DNA from: Nymphaea colorata
Taxonomy: Eukaryota; Streptophyta; Magnoliopsida; Nymphaeales; Nymphaeaceae
Direction of reading: 5' to 3'
Assembly (NCBI RefSeq): GCF_008831285.2
Contig: NC_045141.1
Location: 16,230,106 to 16,294,105, forward strand
DNA length: 64,000 bases
Shown here: positions 22,512 to 36,076 of the stretch, piece by piece
How positions within the stretch are numbered: position 1 is the stretch's first letter
How the letters are laid out: each line of letters begins with the position of its first letter
Notes under the pieces: generated by a model
The model's input: the letters and a program-made list of their open reading frames with translations, nothing else
Told to the model about the DNA's origin: nothing
Database searches by the model: none
Position numbers and translations under genes: made by a program

Positions 22512-25146
22512 ATGGAAATAATTGTGTGTTCTTTGTCCAAAATGCACACAACTGGCTTGAAATATAATCCTTTGGAAGTCTCATGCAAAGTTTTACATCC
22601 ATGGATATCAAGCTCTTCAGTTATGCAAGTTTCTGCTTGTTCACTGAACGGATTTTGCACGGAAAGGAAACTGTCTTATCAACTTGATAGGTATACTTTG
22701 AACAGTCAATCTACATAGTCTTGGAAGCTGATGTACCAAGATCTTATTTTTCTATTTTTCATGATTCTGTCAGAAAATATTGGTGTGGCTCCAAATGGAG
22801 TCACCAAGTTCGCAAGACTCACAAAGTCAGGAGCACAATGGATGCATCATTTGGTGATATGGCTGGTGAATCAACTGGTATTTTTGTTTTTCTTTCACAT
22901 TCAGGGCTTGACAGTGATTGAAGTTTGCATTTTTTATCTTCATCTGTACTTTCAAATAAAATTTTCTTGCTCAAAAATGCATGTTGTGAATACTGAGATA
23001 GAAGGCCTTGATGCAGTTGTACATATATTACACATGTTCATGGGACATGGTTTCTCGTTTTCATTGGTATCTTTTTATATGTTATCCTTATGTTTACATC
23101 TTAAAAATTCAGTAGTACTTTATAAACAAGGATGAAGAATGAGAAAGGAAGAAGTCACATTCTTTTTCTTTTTTCTTTTCTCTTGGACTCACTTAGTCAT
23201 TTTTGACATGATGAAAATGTTGTGAATGTAGCTCACTCAAATGTTATCGTCTTAGTGGTATGCTTTCTTAAATCTTTCTGTCAAACATTTTGATGTCCCT
23301 TTTAGCTGCTTTTGGTTTAATTGTGCAGTGCACTGGCCAAAGTGGTTCAATCAGCTTTGTCATATGTACACTTTTTTGTTTTAAATGAAATTGGTAGAAA
23401 ACTTAATGCCACTACATAGATTGGCTTTTTAAACTTCACTTATTCATTCCTTTGTTTTATCAAGTTATTCAACATTTCAACTTAAGTCACCGTATAATTC
23501 CTTACCCTCACTAAACAATGAACTGCAAACTTGCTCGAATTATAATTGGACAATGATGTCAAGGAAATAAATGTGCATCTTAATTTTTAGTTTATTGCCA
23601 TAGAAGGTCTCCGCATTAATTGCAAAATTTCAATAAAAGTCTCTTTTCTCCTGTTATAGGGGTTTCCCAAGAAAATAACCTTTTTCACTCTCTTTTGCTG
23701 ACGAATTGTGTATGGAGCTGATGATTGTCTCTATCATTGTATATTTGCATTAGCTCCAGAATTCACATAAGTCAAATTGGGTCCAGCTTCAGGATTCAGC
23801 AAATGATTAATTTTTGTTAGGTCAGTGAAATAGCAACTTATTTGCAGTCCTGCGTGATCTGCATGCTTCTAATGCCTATCTATTCTGGAATTTAGTTTTT
23901 GTGTAGTTTTCTTTAAAATAAGCATGTTGGTCCTCTAAGAATAGCTCATATGGTTACTTTGAAAAGAGAAACAAAAGTTTGTCTTCATTTACCAGTCGTG
24001 TTAGTATTCAAGGTGATTCAACATCATCACCACTTTTATAATTTTATTTCGAGTAGCATGAGTACCTGTATCATCATCCAGCATTTGAAAGTTATTTCTT
24101 CTGGTTCAGCTGCTTCTCTTCAAAGTTGAAATACTTGGAATATTTTGTACTATTTTGGATTCTCATGCTGTTGCTAGTTCATGCTGTTCACTTTCTTCTT
24201 CTCTTCCTTAGATTTCCCACTGGCTATTGTTCTAAATGTTTAGTGTATCAATGTGTCATATCTTCAATCTAGGAATAGCTTATCTACTGGAGTTTTTTTG
24301 TCGTAATCTATCTCTCCTGATTCATTGCCATAATCACAGAAATTTTTCCAAGAATTAATATAAAGGATCCATACAAGCGTCTTGGGATCAGTCGAGAGGC
24401 TACAGAAGAGGAAATTCAAGCTGCAAGGAACTTCTTGATAAGCAAATATGCAGGCCATAAACCAAGTGTAGATGCCATAGAATCTGCACATGACAAAATC
24501 ATAATGCAGAGCTTCCTTGAGAGGAAAAGCCCAAAACTCAACATAAAGAAGAAAATGAGAGAGGTCAGTCAAACACGAGTTGTAAAGGCAATAACAAGCA
24601 GATTTGAAATGCCATCAATGAATGTCGTTATAAAAACTGCAGCTGCATTTGCAATCCTTGGGGCATTGACTGTATTATATCCAACCGAGGAAGGGCCAAC
24701 ACTTCAAGTGGCCATCTCCTTAGTGGCTGCCATATATTTCATATATCAAAGGCTTAGGAGCCGAATCAGAGCAGTTCTATATGGGTAAGGCTTGTCAGTT
24801 GCAACTTCTTTGTTGTTCATTTACAAAATTGTGCAGCTTGTGGTAGAGCATTTATGCAAATGGCCTATTATCTGTATGATGACACATCCCAACTTATACT
24901 TCACGATTTTTTATTGGAGTGTATAGCTGCCCCTTATACTACTATGTGACATGAGTATAGGTACAGGTGCCGGTGCAGAGCATTCTCAGAAAACGTGGGT
25001 ACAGGGACACTGCTCCATATATATATATATATATATATATAGATAGATACAGATATATATATAGACACACACACACACACGAATGTGCATATATATAAAA
25101 CAAAAAATAAGATTTTAAACAAACAAGTGGGTACAGAGACACAGCC

Positions 25147-25179
<33 letters not shown>

Positions 25180-26125
25180 CACACATGCACATATATATAA
25201 AACAGAAAATAAGATTTTAAACAAACAAAACAAAACATTCATGATTCATAACTTATAAATTATTAAGGAGAAACTCATGAACAAAGTATGAAATAGAATC
25301 ATACGATGAAGATGGGGAAATAACCTCATTTCATCTAAAATAGAAGGTTCAGCATACATGACTGCAGCTGCAGTCACGGATGCTGAACCTTGTTATGAAT
25401 TTATATCATCTGAAAATTCAAAGAAAATATAATAATACACAATGAGATTAAAAAAAGCCTCAATTTTAAGATGAAATTGGATTCGGTCAATTTTGATTGT
25501 CGAAACAGGAGCAGACATGGCCCTGGGTGTGTTGGCTGCACCCAACACGGTCAGCACAGTGACTGGGCCATGTCCAACTGCATACCGGTACCAGTACCCT
25601 TGTTGACTCGTGTTCAGTCTTCAAAAATTATCTTTTACATTTTTTTCCCTTTCGGCATAGGCAGAAATGCAGCTAATATCATACTCTCCTGTTTGACCTT
25701 GCACTTCTACAGTTCTACTCCTTATATATGAACCCTCTTTTCCTTTTTCTTTCAACTGCTTGAAGTTTAGTTTGCATGCTGTAATCTTGAAATTTATGCC
25801 TACTTATTAAACTCAATTGTTACTGACTCAACTAATGCTGACACTCATTTGCTACTACCGTGGATCTTCTGCAACTTTTTTATTATGCACACCCCATAAG
25901 AATTTTACTGAGCCTAATAATCAGTACGAACACTTGGATTTTCATCTCACAAACTAAAATTGGACTTGTTCATAATCGAGTTCCAGAACTATCGAATCTT
26001 TTATGTTATGATTTCACGCTTCATCTTGCAGTGGTCTGTCTACACTTGGTTTGACATGCAAAAGAACAAACATACTTATCAGTTATCAAAGTGAATTCCA
26101 TATTGTGTAGAGTTACATTTGTCCT

Positions 26126-26168
<43 letters not shown>

Positions 26169-26363
26169 TCTAGTGCTTTTGTATCTTATTGACCATTTGG
26201 TTAATTTTGCAGACTTGGAGTCTTCTTTGGTTCCTGGCTGTTGGGTACCTTCTTAATGGTGTCCGTTATCCCACCTCTTCTCAAAGGCCCAAGAAGTCTG
26301 GAGGTTACAACGTCACTGATTACATATGTTTTCCTATGGGTGTCATCTTCTTATCTGAAGTAA
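22512..26363 (+). CDS. CPP1-like plastid J-like membrane protein (DUF3353 family, 292 aa)
   Basis: Coding exons are 22512-22690, 22774-22877, 24340-24784 and 26213-26363; all junctions are GT-AG and the phases (2, 1, 2) close exactly. Residues 1-94 look like a chloroplast transit region, rich in Ser and Lys with few acidic residues. A J-like domain starts at about 103 (IKDPYKRLGISREATEEEIQ) but carries HKP instead of the HPD of true J proteins. The C-terminal half has about four hydrophobic helices (for example AAAFAILGALTVLYP and FFGSWLLGTFLMVSVIPPLL). It matches the Arabidopsis At3g51140 type. Its relative CPP1 is a thylakoid/envelope holdase for protochlorophyllide oxidoreductase; the role of this branch is less clear. 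A polyadenylation signal AATAAA lies at 26680. Confidence 0.92.
24955..25600. mobile_element. Non-autonomous repeat with GGTAC.GGT.CCGGT ends in the third coding intron
   Basis: The left end reads GGTACAGGTGCCGGTGCAG and the right end, reversed, GGTACTGGTACCGGTATGCAG in part, giving imperfect inverted ends. Inside are two about 120-bp tandem units, each with a (TA)n tract, a (CA)n tract and AAGATTTTAAACAAACAA, and two hairpins (25345-25390 and 25514-25574). No coding frame beyond low-complexity runs. Probably a MITE-type insertion, spliced out with the intron. Confidence 0.5.
25345..25390. repeat. Near-perfect 46-bp palindrome in intron
   Basis: Two 23-base arms meet at CTGCAG|CTGCAG with no loop, outer ends AGGTTCAGCAT and ATGCTGAACCT; 21 of 23 positions pair by hand count. 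In RNA this would fold into a stable stem, inside the intron of the CPP1-like gene. Confidence 0.85.
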
Positions 26364-28011
26364 CTGAGCTGCATTTGCTTAATCAGATATATCGTTGACT
26401 GCTTTGCTTCTTCCTATCGTCTTTGTTGAATCCTATCGGCCGTTTCTGGACAACAGTTGGAATTTTTTTGAATCTAAAAGGCAAGAAATCTCGTTTAGAA
26501 GCAACGCGTGCATGCTTCTAACAAGTTTTGAGTACGACTTTCTTTTTATTATAGGACAAAGAGTGATTCATGCCATGTTCTGTGTAATTTTTTTTCGTTT
26601 GTGCTAAATCATTTTTATGGTTTCAAGTCCTTCCCTTCCTACTCAGGTGAGAGTATAGCTCATGTAAACCCTTTTATTGAATAAAAAAAAGAGCTTTCTT
26701 ATGATCTAATGGGGAGAATTAAATGTTTTCCAATGCTAGTTACGACTAAATAGATAGAACTAGCATATCATGAAATCTTTGAGGTGTTCATTTTGAAAGA
26801 TTCTATACGTTGTACTTCAATTTCGTGTGCTGATTTATTCTCCGAGCTTGATTATGTCTGCCTGTCAACTAATCAGATTCTGCCTAATTCGACCCGGCAC
26901 TGACCCGACAGGGCAGTAATAACGGTCCTCACAACATAAAATTTCCTCGTTTTCAAGTTGCGTCTTGCCCTCCTCCTCACTCCTCAGTGCCTTCATCTAT
27001 TTTAGGGCCTATGTTTAAGCTACGGTTTGAAGTACAGTGTCGTTCCAATACAAGCATCACATTTCTAATCCTTTAATGTAGTCTTGTTAATAATTTCTCG
27101 GCCTTCCACTTAAATCATCGCATGCTGGGAAGATTCCGACATCTACGGCGTGCCAATATTAAGATGACCATGGCTTAGAACCAGAGCGCTTGTATGCAAA
27201 CCCCCTCCAACTCTTAGCTTGGGTAAATGCCCCTTAATTGAACATCTTTGCACGTCCAAAATCTACTTACCAGCACCACGCAAAAAAAAATTGCTTATAT
27301 TCCTAGGACAGGTTCAGAACGTAGCGACCAGCAGCACCAAAGGATTTTTACTTCGTTTTTTTTGCAAATTAAACAAAGGTTACTAGAACAATGATTCAAC
27401 GTGCTTTGTTGGTTAAAACTTGATACTGGATCATCCCCATCCATTAGAAATCTGATCTTGGTACGCTGCTTGACGAACGGTCATCGAAATATTTTAAACC
27501 GTTTACCACGTTCAAGTAAATCAGATATTCAAGGCTGGTCACGAGTTTGGAATTCAGTCGAGATTACCAGAGCGTATACAAACTATCCGTCGTCCATCAG
27601 GTTATGTCCGAGAAAGAAAAATGACAAAACCGAAAAACGCAACCTTTACGACGAAACAGGATATGTGCGCCCTTTCCAAGCATTTTAGTGCCATACCATT
27701 TCAGAGTGACAGAGGAGGACCTGACATTAGGATCACAGAATATAGAGGTAAAAGGAAAATTTTCCCTGGGAGGCAATGAACGGTAGAGAAGATTAAACCA
27801 TTTATCACAGGAAAAACAAAGCTCATTAACTCCACTGAAACCAATAACGTTAGGATCACCATCAACTTTAGGTAGAGTCAGATGCCAACGCAATGACAGG
27901 AAAAATCAGAACCAGCTTTACCAAGATCGAGGCTATACAGCAGCAGCCAGCTTTCACGCGATAAGTTCTATCGTTACTATGGTATCTTGTTCATGTAAGT
28001 ATCCTCGTTCC
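26364..28011. other. 3' UTR of CPP1-like gene and spacer to FRIGIDA-like gene
   Basis: The CPP1-like 3' UTR probably ends shortly after AATAAA at 26680. The two genes converge here. No other gene-like frame was found; frames at 27401-27893 overlap on both strands and lack motifs. Confidence 0.5.
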
Positions 28012-30260
28012 TTAAAGATATGTAGGAGGAAGGTGAGAAGACTGCAGTCCATTGCCCATATAAACTCCACCATAACCGGTTGTGGTGGCACTGTAAGGCG
28101 CAGCAGGAGCTGCCACCACACTTTCTTGATAAAGATAAGGCCTTGCATGGCTTGTTTGCTGATCGTAACGAGCTTGGCTTATGGCATTGTAACCAGCTTG
28201 TACCTGGTAGTTGTACCCAGTTGCCGATGGATACATGTACCTATTATCTGGCCCACTATTATTGTATGCACCTCTGTCAGCTACATCGGCCGCTCTATTA
28301 GGACCAGCCACGCCCATCCAATGTCCATGGCCACCAGTGTTGGCCCGAGACCGCTTCGGTTGGGGCTTTGCTGCTTCACCCATCCTTTTCTTATCGGCTT
28401 TTGCTTTGTCCAACTGTGCCACCCGTTTCTGAAGGGGGTCAAGTGGGTACTCTGCCTCCAGTTTGTGTTCTTCAATACACTTCATTATGGCTCTCAAAGC
28501 AGCCAACTCTTTTGCATTGCCGTCATTCTGCATGAGTGCAAAATAAAAAATTTCAAATACTTGCAAGAAGATGGGCAAAATAATCACTATATATCATTGT
28601 GCCTGACCCCACTTTCCATCGGTCACACACAATGAGATAGAAGATATAACCATAGAAAGGCAACCATGGGAAATGAGTTGGACTAGTAGAAATTGTAGGA
28701 GCAGCTGACCATTGATTTGTTCAACTAGCAACTGTTGAAGACCATGGTCCTATGAAACTTATCAAATTTATATCCAAACGCACCTGAGCAGCACCTGGAC
28801 CAGCATTTCCACCCTTCCCTTGTGAATTTCTCCTCACATCCTTCAAATATGTCTTTAGAAGAGGTACAGGTGGGAAGCTCTCTGTAAGCTGGAAGGAGTA
28901 TATAAAGTTGACAGCATCAATCTGCCTCCCACTATTTACAAGTGATTCAATGACACCTGCATAGATCAATCAGGTCAACATTCAACAAAATAGTGGGAAA
29001 ATAGAAACCCTTCTCACTGCATGTGGTTTTGGATATGCTTTAACCGCAGTAAGCTACTGAGGATCTCATCTATTTCGGGCAGGAGGTTGTCAATATGCTG
29101 CAAATATGAAAAAACTGATGTCCTATAAACAACAATGTTTACAGAGGGATCTACTTTGAGAGCCCTCAAGTCATTTTGACAGAATACCAACCTGGCATTT
29201 TGTGTACAAGTCCAAGAGCATGGCAGAGCTCAGGTGTTTGCTTGCGACGGGAAACTGCAAGTACAAGCTTGCATAGTTCATCTTCATCAAAATCTGAAGA
29301 AATATTAAAAGTAGCGAGTAGCTGCAGGAATGCCTGCACTTCCAATGAATTGCCATTGGCAGCATCAGCATCCACATCAGCCAATTTGGGCTTCCATTCA
29401 TCAGCAATTGCCTTCGCTTGCTGTTTAATTCCAGGGGTGATCACAGGGTGATCTGCATCTGGTGTAGTTCCTATTGAAAGGGGAGCCAGTGACTCCAACA
29501 ACAGAACACAAGACCTTCTCAAACCCAAAAGGGCACCATCCCTCTTATCCCCCGGAGGGGTTGTTTGACCTGGAGGGTAAAACCCCTCCAGTGAATCCAG
29601 CACCAACTGTGCTGGATTGGTTGCACTTTTCAGGGCAACTGGAACCTCCTCACGTATTGCAGCAAGAACTTTCCGGTTCTCCGAAATGAAATTCAAAAGC
29701 CCTATTGCATCCATCTCTTCGCATAATTGCTTCAACTGAGGACGGGGCTTAACTTCAGCAGTTTCAGCAGGTGCAGACCCGCTTGGGCTATCAGGCAAAT
29801 TCTCCTCTGTACCAGATAATGGTGCATTGAGTTCGCCATTGGAATAGCTATTTACCTTGCATTCGGAATTGGCAGAAGTATCTGCAGGTTTTGGGGATGA
29901 TGCCTTTTTGTACTTGCTGCATGCCTCCCCAATCTCAGCAACAGCCGAGTCCTTCAGCACCTGCAAGCGATCTAATGAAGCCTCTTCCTTGGCAGCAACG
30001 GCTGCTTCTCTCTGCTTGAGAGATTCACGGGTTTCAGTTGCCTTGGCTTCAAATTCCATCTCCTTCTTCTCTAGTTCATCAAATCTCTTCTTTAATGAAC
30101 TTTCAATGCTATAGAAGTGTTCCTGTAGCTCCTCCCACTGCAGTTTGCAGTTTAAGGAAGCACCTCTGTGAGTCTCCAGATCACCAAATGCCTTGCGGAG
30201 CTGCTCGATCATTGAACTTGTGGATTCAATACGTGAGAGGACTGGTTCTGAATCAGCCAT
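28012..30260 (-). CDS. FRL3: FRIGIDA-like protein, FRL3 type (585 aa)
   Basis: Three coding exons: 29192-30260, 28784-28956 and 28012-28527, joined in phases 1 and 0 by GT-AG introns. The product starts MADSEPVLSRIESTSSMIEQ. Residues of about 15-120 are a charged coiled coil (LKKRFDELEKKEMEFEAK). The FRIGIDA domain follows from about 195 (LKQLCEEMDAIGLLNF, then LRRSCVLLLESLAP, NSGRQIDAVNFIYSF and KECIEEHKLE-like KCIEEHKLEAEYPLDPLQKR). The tail has a basic patch PKRSRAN and a Tyr/Gly-rich segment. In Arabidopsis, FRIGIDA and FRL1/2 raise FLC expression to delay flowering; FRL3-type members are nuclear scaffold proteins with less defined roles. Length is close to the family norm. The start is chosen by homology and lack of earlier ATG in the exon. 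Confidence 0.93.
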
Positions 30261-30282
30261 CTTACAGTAATCTAACACACAC

Positions 30283-32890
30283 CTGAGATACTGTATATGG
30301 TAAGGACTAAGAAAGAAAGAAGAAAAGAAAGCATGTCGCAGAATCACATTTCTAGAATTTTTTTTCAAATTATTTGCTTTTTTTCTAAAATGTGCACAGT
30401 AAAAAATTTAAGTAAACCAAAAACTAAAAACCTGAAAACGATAATAATAAAAAACGATATTTGAAAGCACAGCAACAAACTCAGTTGTCACTGTTGCAAA
30501 TATTGTCTCGACGCTAACAACAACACATGGATGGCCCAAAATGGTTACAACGGTAAGCAAGAACAAGAACTAGTCCAAGCTACTAAAATTAAATGTTTCA
30601 TGTGCATGTACAATTATTTCTGTGTTGTGTATGTGCAAGTGTGTGTACGAGTGGAGATGGGGGTGGGGATGAGTGATACTGAGTATTACAACTTACAAGT
30701 TACTCAACCTTGATCAAACACAAAGGCACAAAGCATCCAACTCAATTTCTCAGTTTCATCTGAAGCTCAAACATCTATGAAAAGGAAGAAACCCAATCAA
30801 TCTAACACCACCACATCATGAGACAATGTAACCTAGACACTCCTGGAAAGTGCCACAACCTGTGTCGAAACAGTTCAACACAGGTAATGGTACGGGACAT
30901 GGCATCCCGTATTTTGTATTTTTTGGTTTGTTTGGGTTTTTTTTTGTTTAGTAATTTATATTGTATAAATATTAATAATAAATATATGTGTTTACTTGCT
31001 TGCAAATTACAATCTTAGTGTTGCTACATATATATAAGTATATACATGGCCCTGTTCCCACACCCAAGTTTTCTAAAAATACTTCACACTGATGTCTGTG
31101 TCCACACCTGGGCCCATGTGACATAGTGAGACAGCTAAAAAACCCACACAGAACTGCACATAGTTGCTCGGATCTAACTAATTCATCTCACATCAAAATG
31201 ATCTTAAGCAGCTAATTCAATTACATCAAAATTGTGGTTGATCTCAACTGGTCTCCATCCCCAACAAAGTTGCATTTAGAAGCTCCAGTAATTGAATTCT
31301 GAAACAAGAAATGGATGAGAAACCAAATTTCCCGGACTAGAGCAGTTCAACACCTTCAACGTGAAATAGAAATTAGAAAGTATATTTGAAAAGTTTTATT
31401 TTCAACAACAAAATGAGAGGAAAATTCAGATGCAAAGCTATAAGTATGGGAATGTGGGGATCGAAAATAAGCCACAATGATCAGTTCAGCACGTTTCATC
31501 TAATCTTTAGTGAAAAACTTTCAAGTATTGTGCAAGTTTCGGCAACAAAATTTTTGGTCAGTTCTTGACTGAAAAGAAAACCTGGTTCTATAGATCCTTC
31601 AACAAATAAGCATCCAGTACAGGGAACGGAACAGGTAAGACTACTGTCAATAGACGAACCCATAATTTTGGGATAGAAATGTAACAACTAAGAACCATCG
31701 AAAATTTAGATGCCAAGCAAATTTACTACATTATGTTTCTTCTTTTCTTTATGTGCATGTATTTCTTACAACTCAAACTAACAAAATCAAAGTCCATGGG
31801 TGGAGAACCCATGAGTCCGAACGCTATGCTTATGCTTAAATTTCTTTGTGTTGTTCCTTTTCTTTGACTCAGCAGTTTTCTTTGTGCCTGCCGCTTTTTT
31901 TGCTTTGAGCTCATCTACTCTGACTCCTGGCGTCTGCTGAAATTGCCTTTGGCTATGCCTTTACGGCTTTACCTATGCCAAAACCATGCATGCGTATCTT
32001 CCAGCCGCATACCCAAAGCAATGCTTCCTTAAATCCAGTTGGCTTGTTCTAACCATTTGAACGATTTTCAGAAGCTCCCTTCCTACTTTCCTCATTTGCT
32101 GCCCTGAAACCTAGAGACATGCACATGCATGTATATATGCATATCCTTACCATGTGTTCCTCATAGCATCCACATCCCACCCATGCCTGGGTGGTCACCT
32201 ACATTTTGCAACTTACCTTCAGTAGTATTAATTACAACTTTGACTAACAGCATATATAATAACATGAGGTTTACTCATTTTCATCCATCTCAAAAGATGA
32301 ACACATCATCCGAAGAGGCACGATTCCCCGTAGATGTCTTTTCTGGAAATGGTCAGATTCATCTATACTCAGCTACACCTTAATTTCCCAACAGGGGAAG
32401 AAACATGCACTGTTCTCCCTAAACAACCATAAGGATTTCAATAATAACCATTATACTCTCAATTTCATAGGCATTTAATTCATTTCTTCTCAGAATGACC
32501 AACCCATTCCCTTCATCCTCAAATTCCACCCACCCACCTAACTGACAACAAAAAATTCTCTCCAGGACGGAGACAAACAAAAAGAAAAAGAAAAGAAAAA
32601 CCCACTACACATCGTCTTGCCATTGTAAAAAAAGCTATCACCCACCATTCAATAACCCAAAAATTTGCAGGGAAAAGAAGAAACAACAATCAATCCAAAA
32701 CAAGAATCGCCGTTATTCAAGAAAAAAAAAAAAGCACATATGTGTACAAAAAGGCGATTGCATCTCATTCATAAACTTCTTAACATCTACCAGGGAAGAA
32801 AGCGGAGAGGAAAAGGCACAAACCAGGGCAGAAAGGACGAAAGAGGAGGAAATGAAATCTGAATACGAACGACATGAGCGAAATTCTTAC
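30283..32890 (-). other. Long 5'UTR intron of the FRIGIDA-like gene
   Basis: On the reverse strand a strong donor CAGAG|GTAAGAA at 32891/32890 and an acceptor TATCTCAG just before about 30287 bound an intron of about 2.6 kb in front of the start codon. The DNA between has no supported gene and only scattered low-complexity tracts (A runs near 32700). Intron boundaries are inferred from splice consensus only. Confidence 0.5.
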
Positions 32891-33005
32891 CTCTGAGCGT
32901 CGTGGACGACGAAACCTCAGCTCCAAATTCGTTCGCTTTACAGATGCAGGGACGCACCTCGGAGACCGACCGAACCGCAAACCCTAGCCCGATTTTCTAC
33001 GAACA
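32891..33005 (-). other. Likely 5'UTR exon and promoter edge of the FRIGIDA-like gene
   Basis: A locally GC-rich segment upstream of the donor at 32891 contains, on the reverse strand, the leader-like AAATCGGGCTAGGGTTTGC (CTAGGGTTT is common in plant leaders). It is the only GC-rich stretch between the two neighbouring genes. The transcription start is not resolved. Confidence 0.45.
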
Positions 33006-34585
33006 CGGCAGTGTGGTGAACTTAGCAAGGACACATTGTCCAATATATCCTCCTAAATGCGGTTAAAGACGGAACGGGTCTCGCCGCGCCGACGGTGAGG
33101 TTGTACTAAAAATGAGAAAATGACACTTTTAGGAGTTTGCACGCAGCTACAGTTACACCTGTGCCAAGTACAAACCATTCTATGAAGGCTAATTTCGTCA
33201 TTAGGTAAAGTGAGAGCCAATGTGCGCCTTCATGGCGAGATTTTGTGTTGTCACGAAAATTATGAAAATGTTCTCCAAACGGCTGGGGCTCCATGTCGGG
33301 CCATTCATATAATAATTTTGGGCGTTCGATCAGAGAACCAATTTCAAGCCTCGTTTGATAATATAAATAAATTGACATGGTTACATGAACATGCTTGAAA
33401 AAAATTGGTAGATTTTGTGTTTCATTATTTATAGATCTGTCAAAATTTTTTGGAAATTGTAACATATTTATGACCTTTCCGCATAATGTGTTTGAAGTAG
33501 AATTCCATAAATTTACCTCAATACTCATTGTTCTTGCTGCTACATGTCCCCTAGTACTATTTTATTGCACAATAGAAAGAGTATACAAAATATTTTAGCC
33601 AAAATAATTTGTTTATTAGTTGATATTTTCTTTGTCCAATGTTTGATTCAAAAAAACACCGATTTATGGACAATTCAGACACCAGATTACTAACAAAAAG
33701 ATTAATACATGGTTATAATTAAAAAAGAAACTCGAAGAATAATTTGTGATCAGTCATTTTCGTAAATAGGGTTTAAATGTAAAAGCTAATTGGTGACAGT
33801 TATAAATTTTTCCTGTGTCATAAGTATTGCATAATAACAAATCGATGGGTTTTTTAGTGAAAACCAATCGAAATAAACCAAAAAAGCACAACTTATAAAT
33901 TATACATGCAGGACAGGTTTCATATAATCACATAAATCAACTTTTTGATTGTATTTTCTTCCTTAATAAAATAAATCTGTACAAGTCCAAATGTTGATTT
34001 ACTGTGCCTTTATTATACACACACACACATATATATATAAGAGAGTGAGAGAGAGAGAGAGAGAGAGATCCACCCACTCACTTTCATGATTTGAATTTTA
34101 TCATCTTCCTGTTTTGCTTCTTATGCATTTATTTCATTCCAATCAACACTATTTACTTGACGAAATAAAATCACAATAAAAAATGGGAGAAAAAAATTTC
34201 CAAACTTTGCGTTCTTATGTTATTTAACAGTCACATCTGCCATTTGATTGACTTCACTTTTGAAAGATTTGTGATTGAATTGACATCACCTGCAAGAGGT
34301 TTGTGAATCAAATTAAGGAAGGAACAGTATCCATAATTATTATAAATAAATGAAGATGACACAATCAGGGCTCATCAAACTTGGCAATTGCTTCTAAAGA
34401 AAAGGTCATAAACTTTATGTTTTTTTTCTCTCAATTGTTATTTGTAGACCTACCAAATAATTTTCCGTCTTTAAATATATCATATACTATATACTGTAAA
34501 TGGTTGAGCTCCTAACTTTTGAAGGCCATCAAAAGCTGAACTTTTGAATTTCATCCCACATTTGGGAAGGATTGAAACCCCAAAT
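33006..34585. other. Intergenic DNA between FRIGIDA-like and neprosin-like genes
   Basis: AT-rich DNA with a compound (CA)(TA)(GA) microsatellite at 34017-34069. The genes diverge, so promoters of both should lie here. No gene-like frame was found; frames at 33106-33598 overlap each other on opposite strands. Confidence 0.4.
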
Positions 34586-36032
34586 ATGAGTTCCCTGACA
34601 AATCATGTTCCGGCTCTCCTTGTATGTTTCATCTTCTTGTTCAGTCATTGCTTGTTGAACAAAGATTGTAGGCATGTTCAGGCAAGAAAATATTACCCCG
34701 ATGAGCCCCCGATCAAGACCATTGTGGTTGGTAATCTCTTCTTATTTATCATTCACTGTGCAATGCTCCTGCGTTCTCGTTCTTGCTATCAATATGGTTT
34801 TAAAGACAAGCATATGAATTCTGAGCACCTAGAAGTGAGAGAAGCTTAAGCAGGTCTCAGAAATTCCCGTTTCTTATTATTGGCAATTGAAAACAGTTCA
34901 AAGTCGTTTCTAAAATGAAAATTTTGAAAAAATTAGGCCAATAGCGTCAGAAATATATTGATCAACTGGGGCTGTATGGATCTCATGCATATATGGGCGA
35001 AGCTGCTTAGTTTTCTTCTTGTTACAATCAACATCATAATCATTATCGTTGTTGGTACAAAGTCTTAAGGAAAGCTTCATAAGGTTTGTACTTCAAAAAT
35101 TTCCGGCAAAATTGTACTTCACAATTTTCAAACCTTACTTTTCTTTTTTTTTTATATATAGTTAGGCAAGTATTAAGATCATAGTAACAAATATCTTTTA
35201 TGGGTTTTAAATGGTGAAGATTTTTTTTGGGTACAATATGGCAAAGTTGCTTTTATTAGGAGATGAGAAAATATCAACAAATTTTAAACAAATTAAAAAG
35301 AAAATTCCTAAAAAATGAAAGGCAAAAAACTGCAAAAACAAAAATGCAGTAATCAAAAAGGGGGAAAATGCCAAAGCACTAAAAAATGGAATTTTTTCAT
35401 TCTTTTTGGTGTTTTTTTTTGCCATCTTTTTCAAAAAGACAGGTCCTTTTGCAGTTTTATACAGCTGACCCACTTTAAAAGTATAAACATGTTTTTTTCG
35501 AAAAGAACACATTTGTTATGATTACGATTAAGATTGTCATTACCATCAAGTAGGTAAAATCTGAAAATACTTTGTATTTGTTCTTCAAGCAAAAAATGAA
35601 AATGGGCTGATACAACACTACGTCAGGTGATGCAGATATATTGAAATTTCATGTCCCAGTCATTTTATGAAATATTTTGACAAGGACATAATAAAAGATC
35701 ACCTAATATTGGCATGCGTATATCGTATTGTTTTTTTTTTCATTGGTTTATCTGCTCTTCGATCTCTAGCTATAATTAGTTCAATACAATCTTTTGCTCC
35801 AGGTGATGTAGTCCAGGCTAGTGAAAAAAAAAAAAATCCAAACTTTGCTTCAATTTCTTCAAGTTATAAGCAAGCATGGTCATACATGAGCAAATCCATG
35901 CATCCTCATCAGATCTCCCAAATGTGGGATTGCCAATGGTAGGCATTATAGGTAGAGCTAGAAAAATTTGACCAGGAAGCATTGTTATTGTTTTATCAAA
36001 AGTATAGAATGGCTGAAATGTGTGTGCCTGTC

Positions 36033-36076
<44 letters not shown>

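Noticed and set aside
28080..28635. Plus-strand frames up to 218 codons over the FRIGIDA-like gene
   Set aside because: They are antisense to well supported coding exons with clean splice sites on the minus strand.
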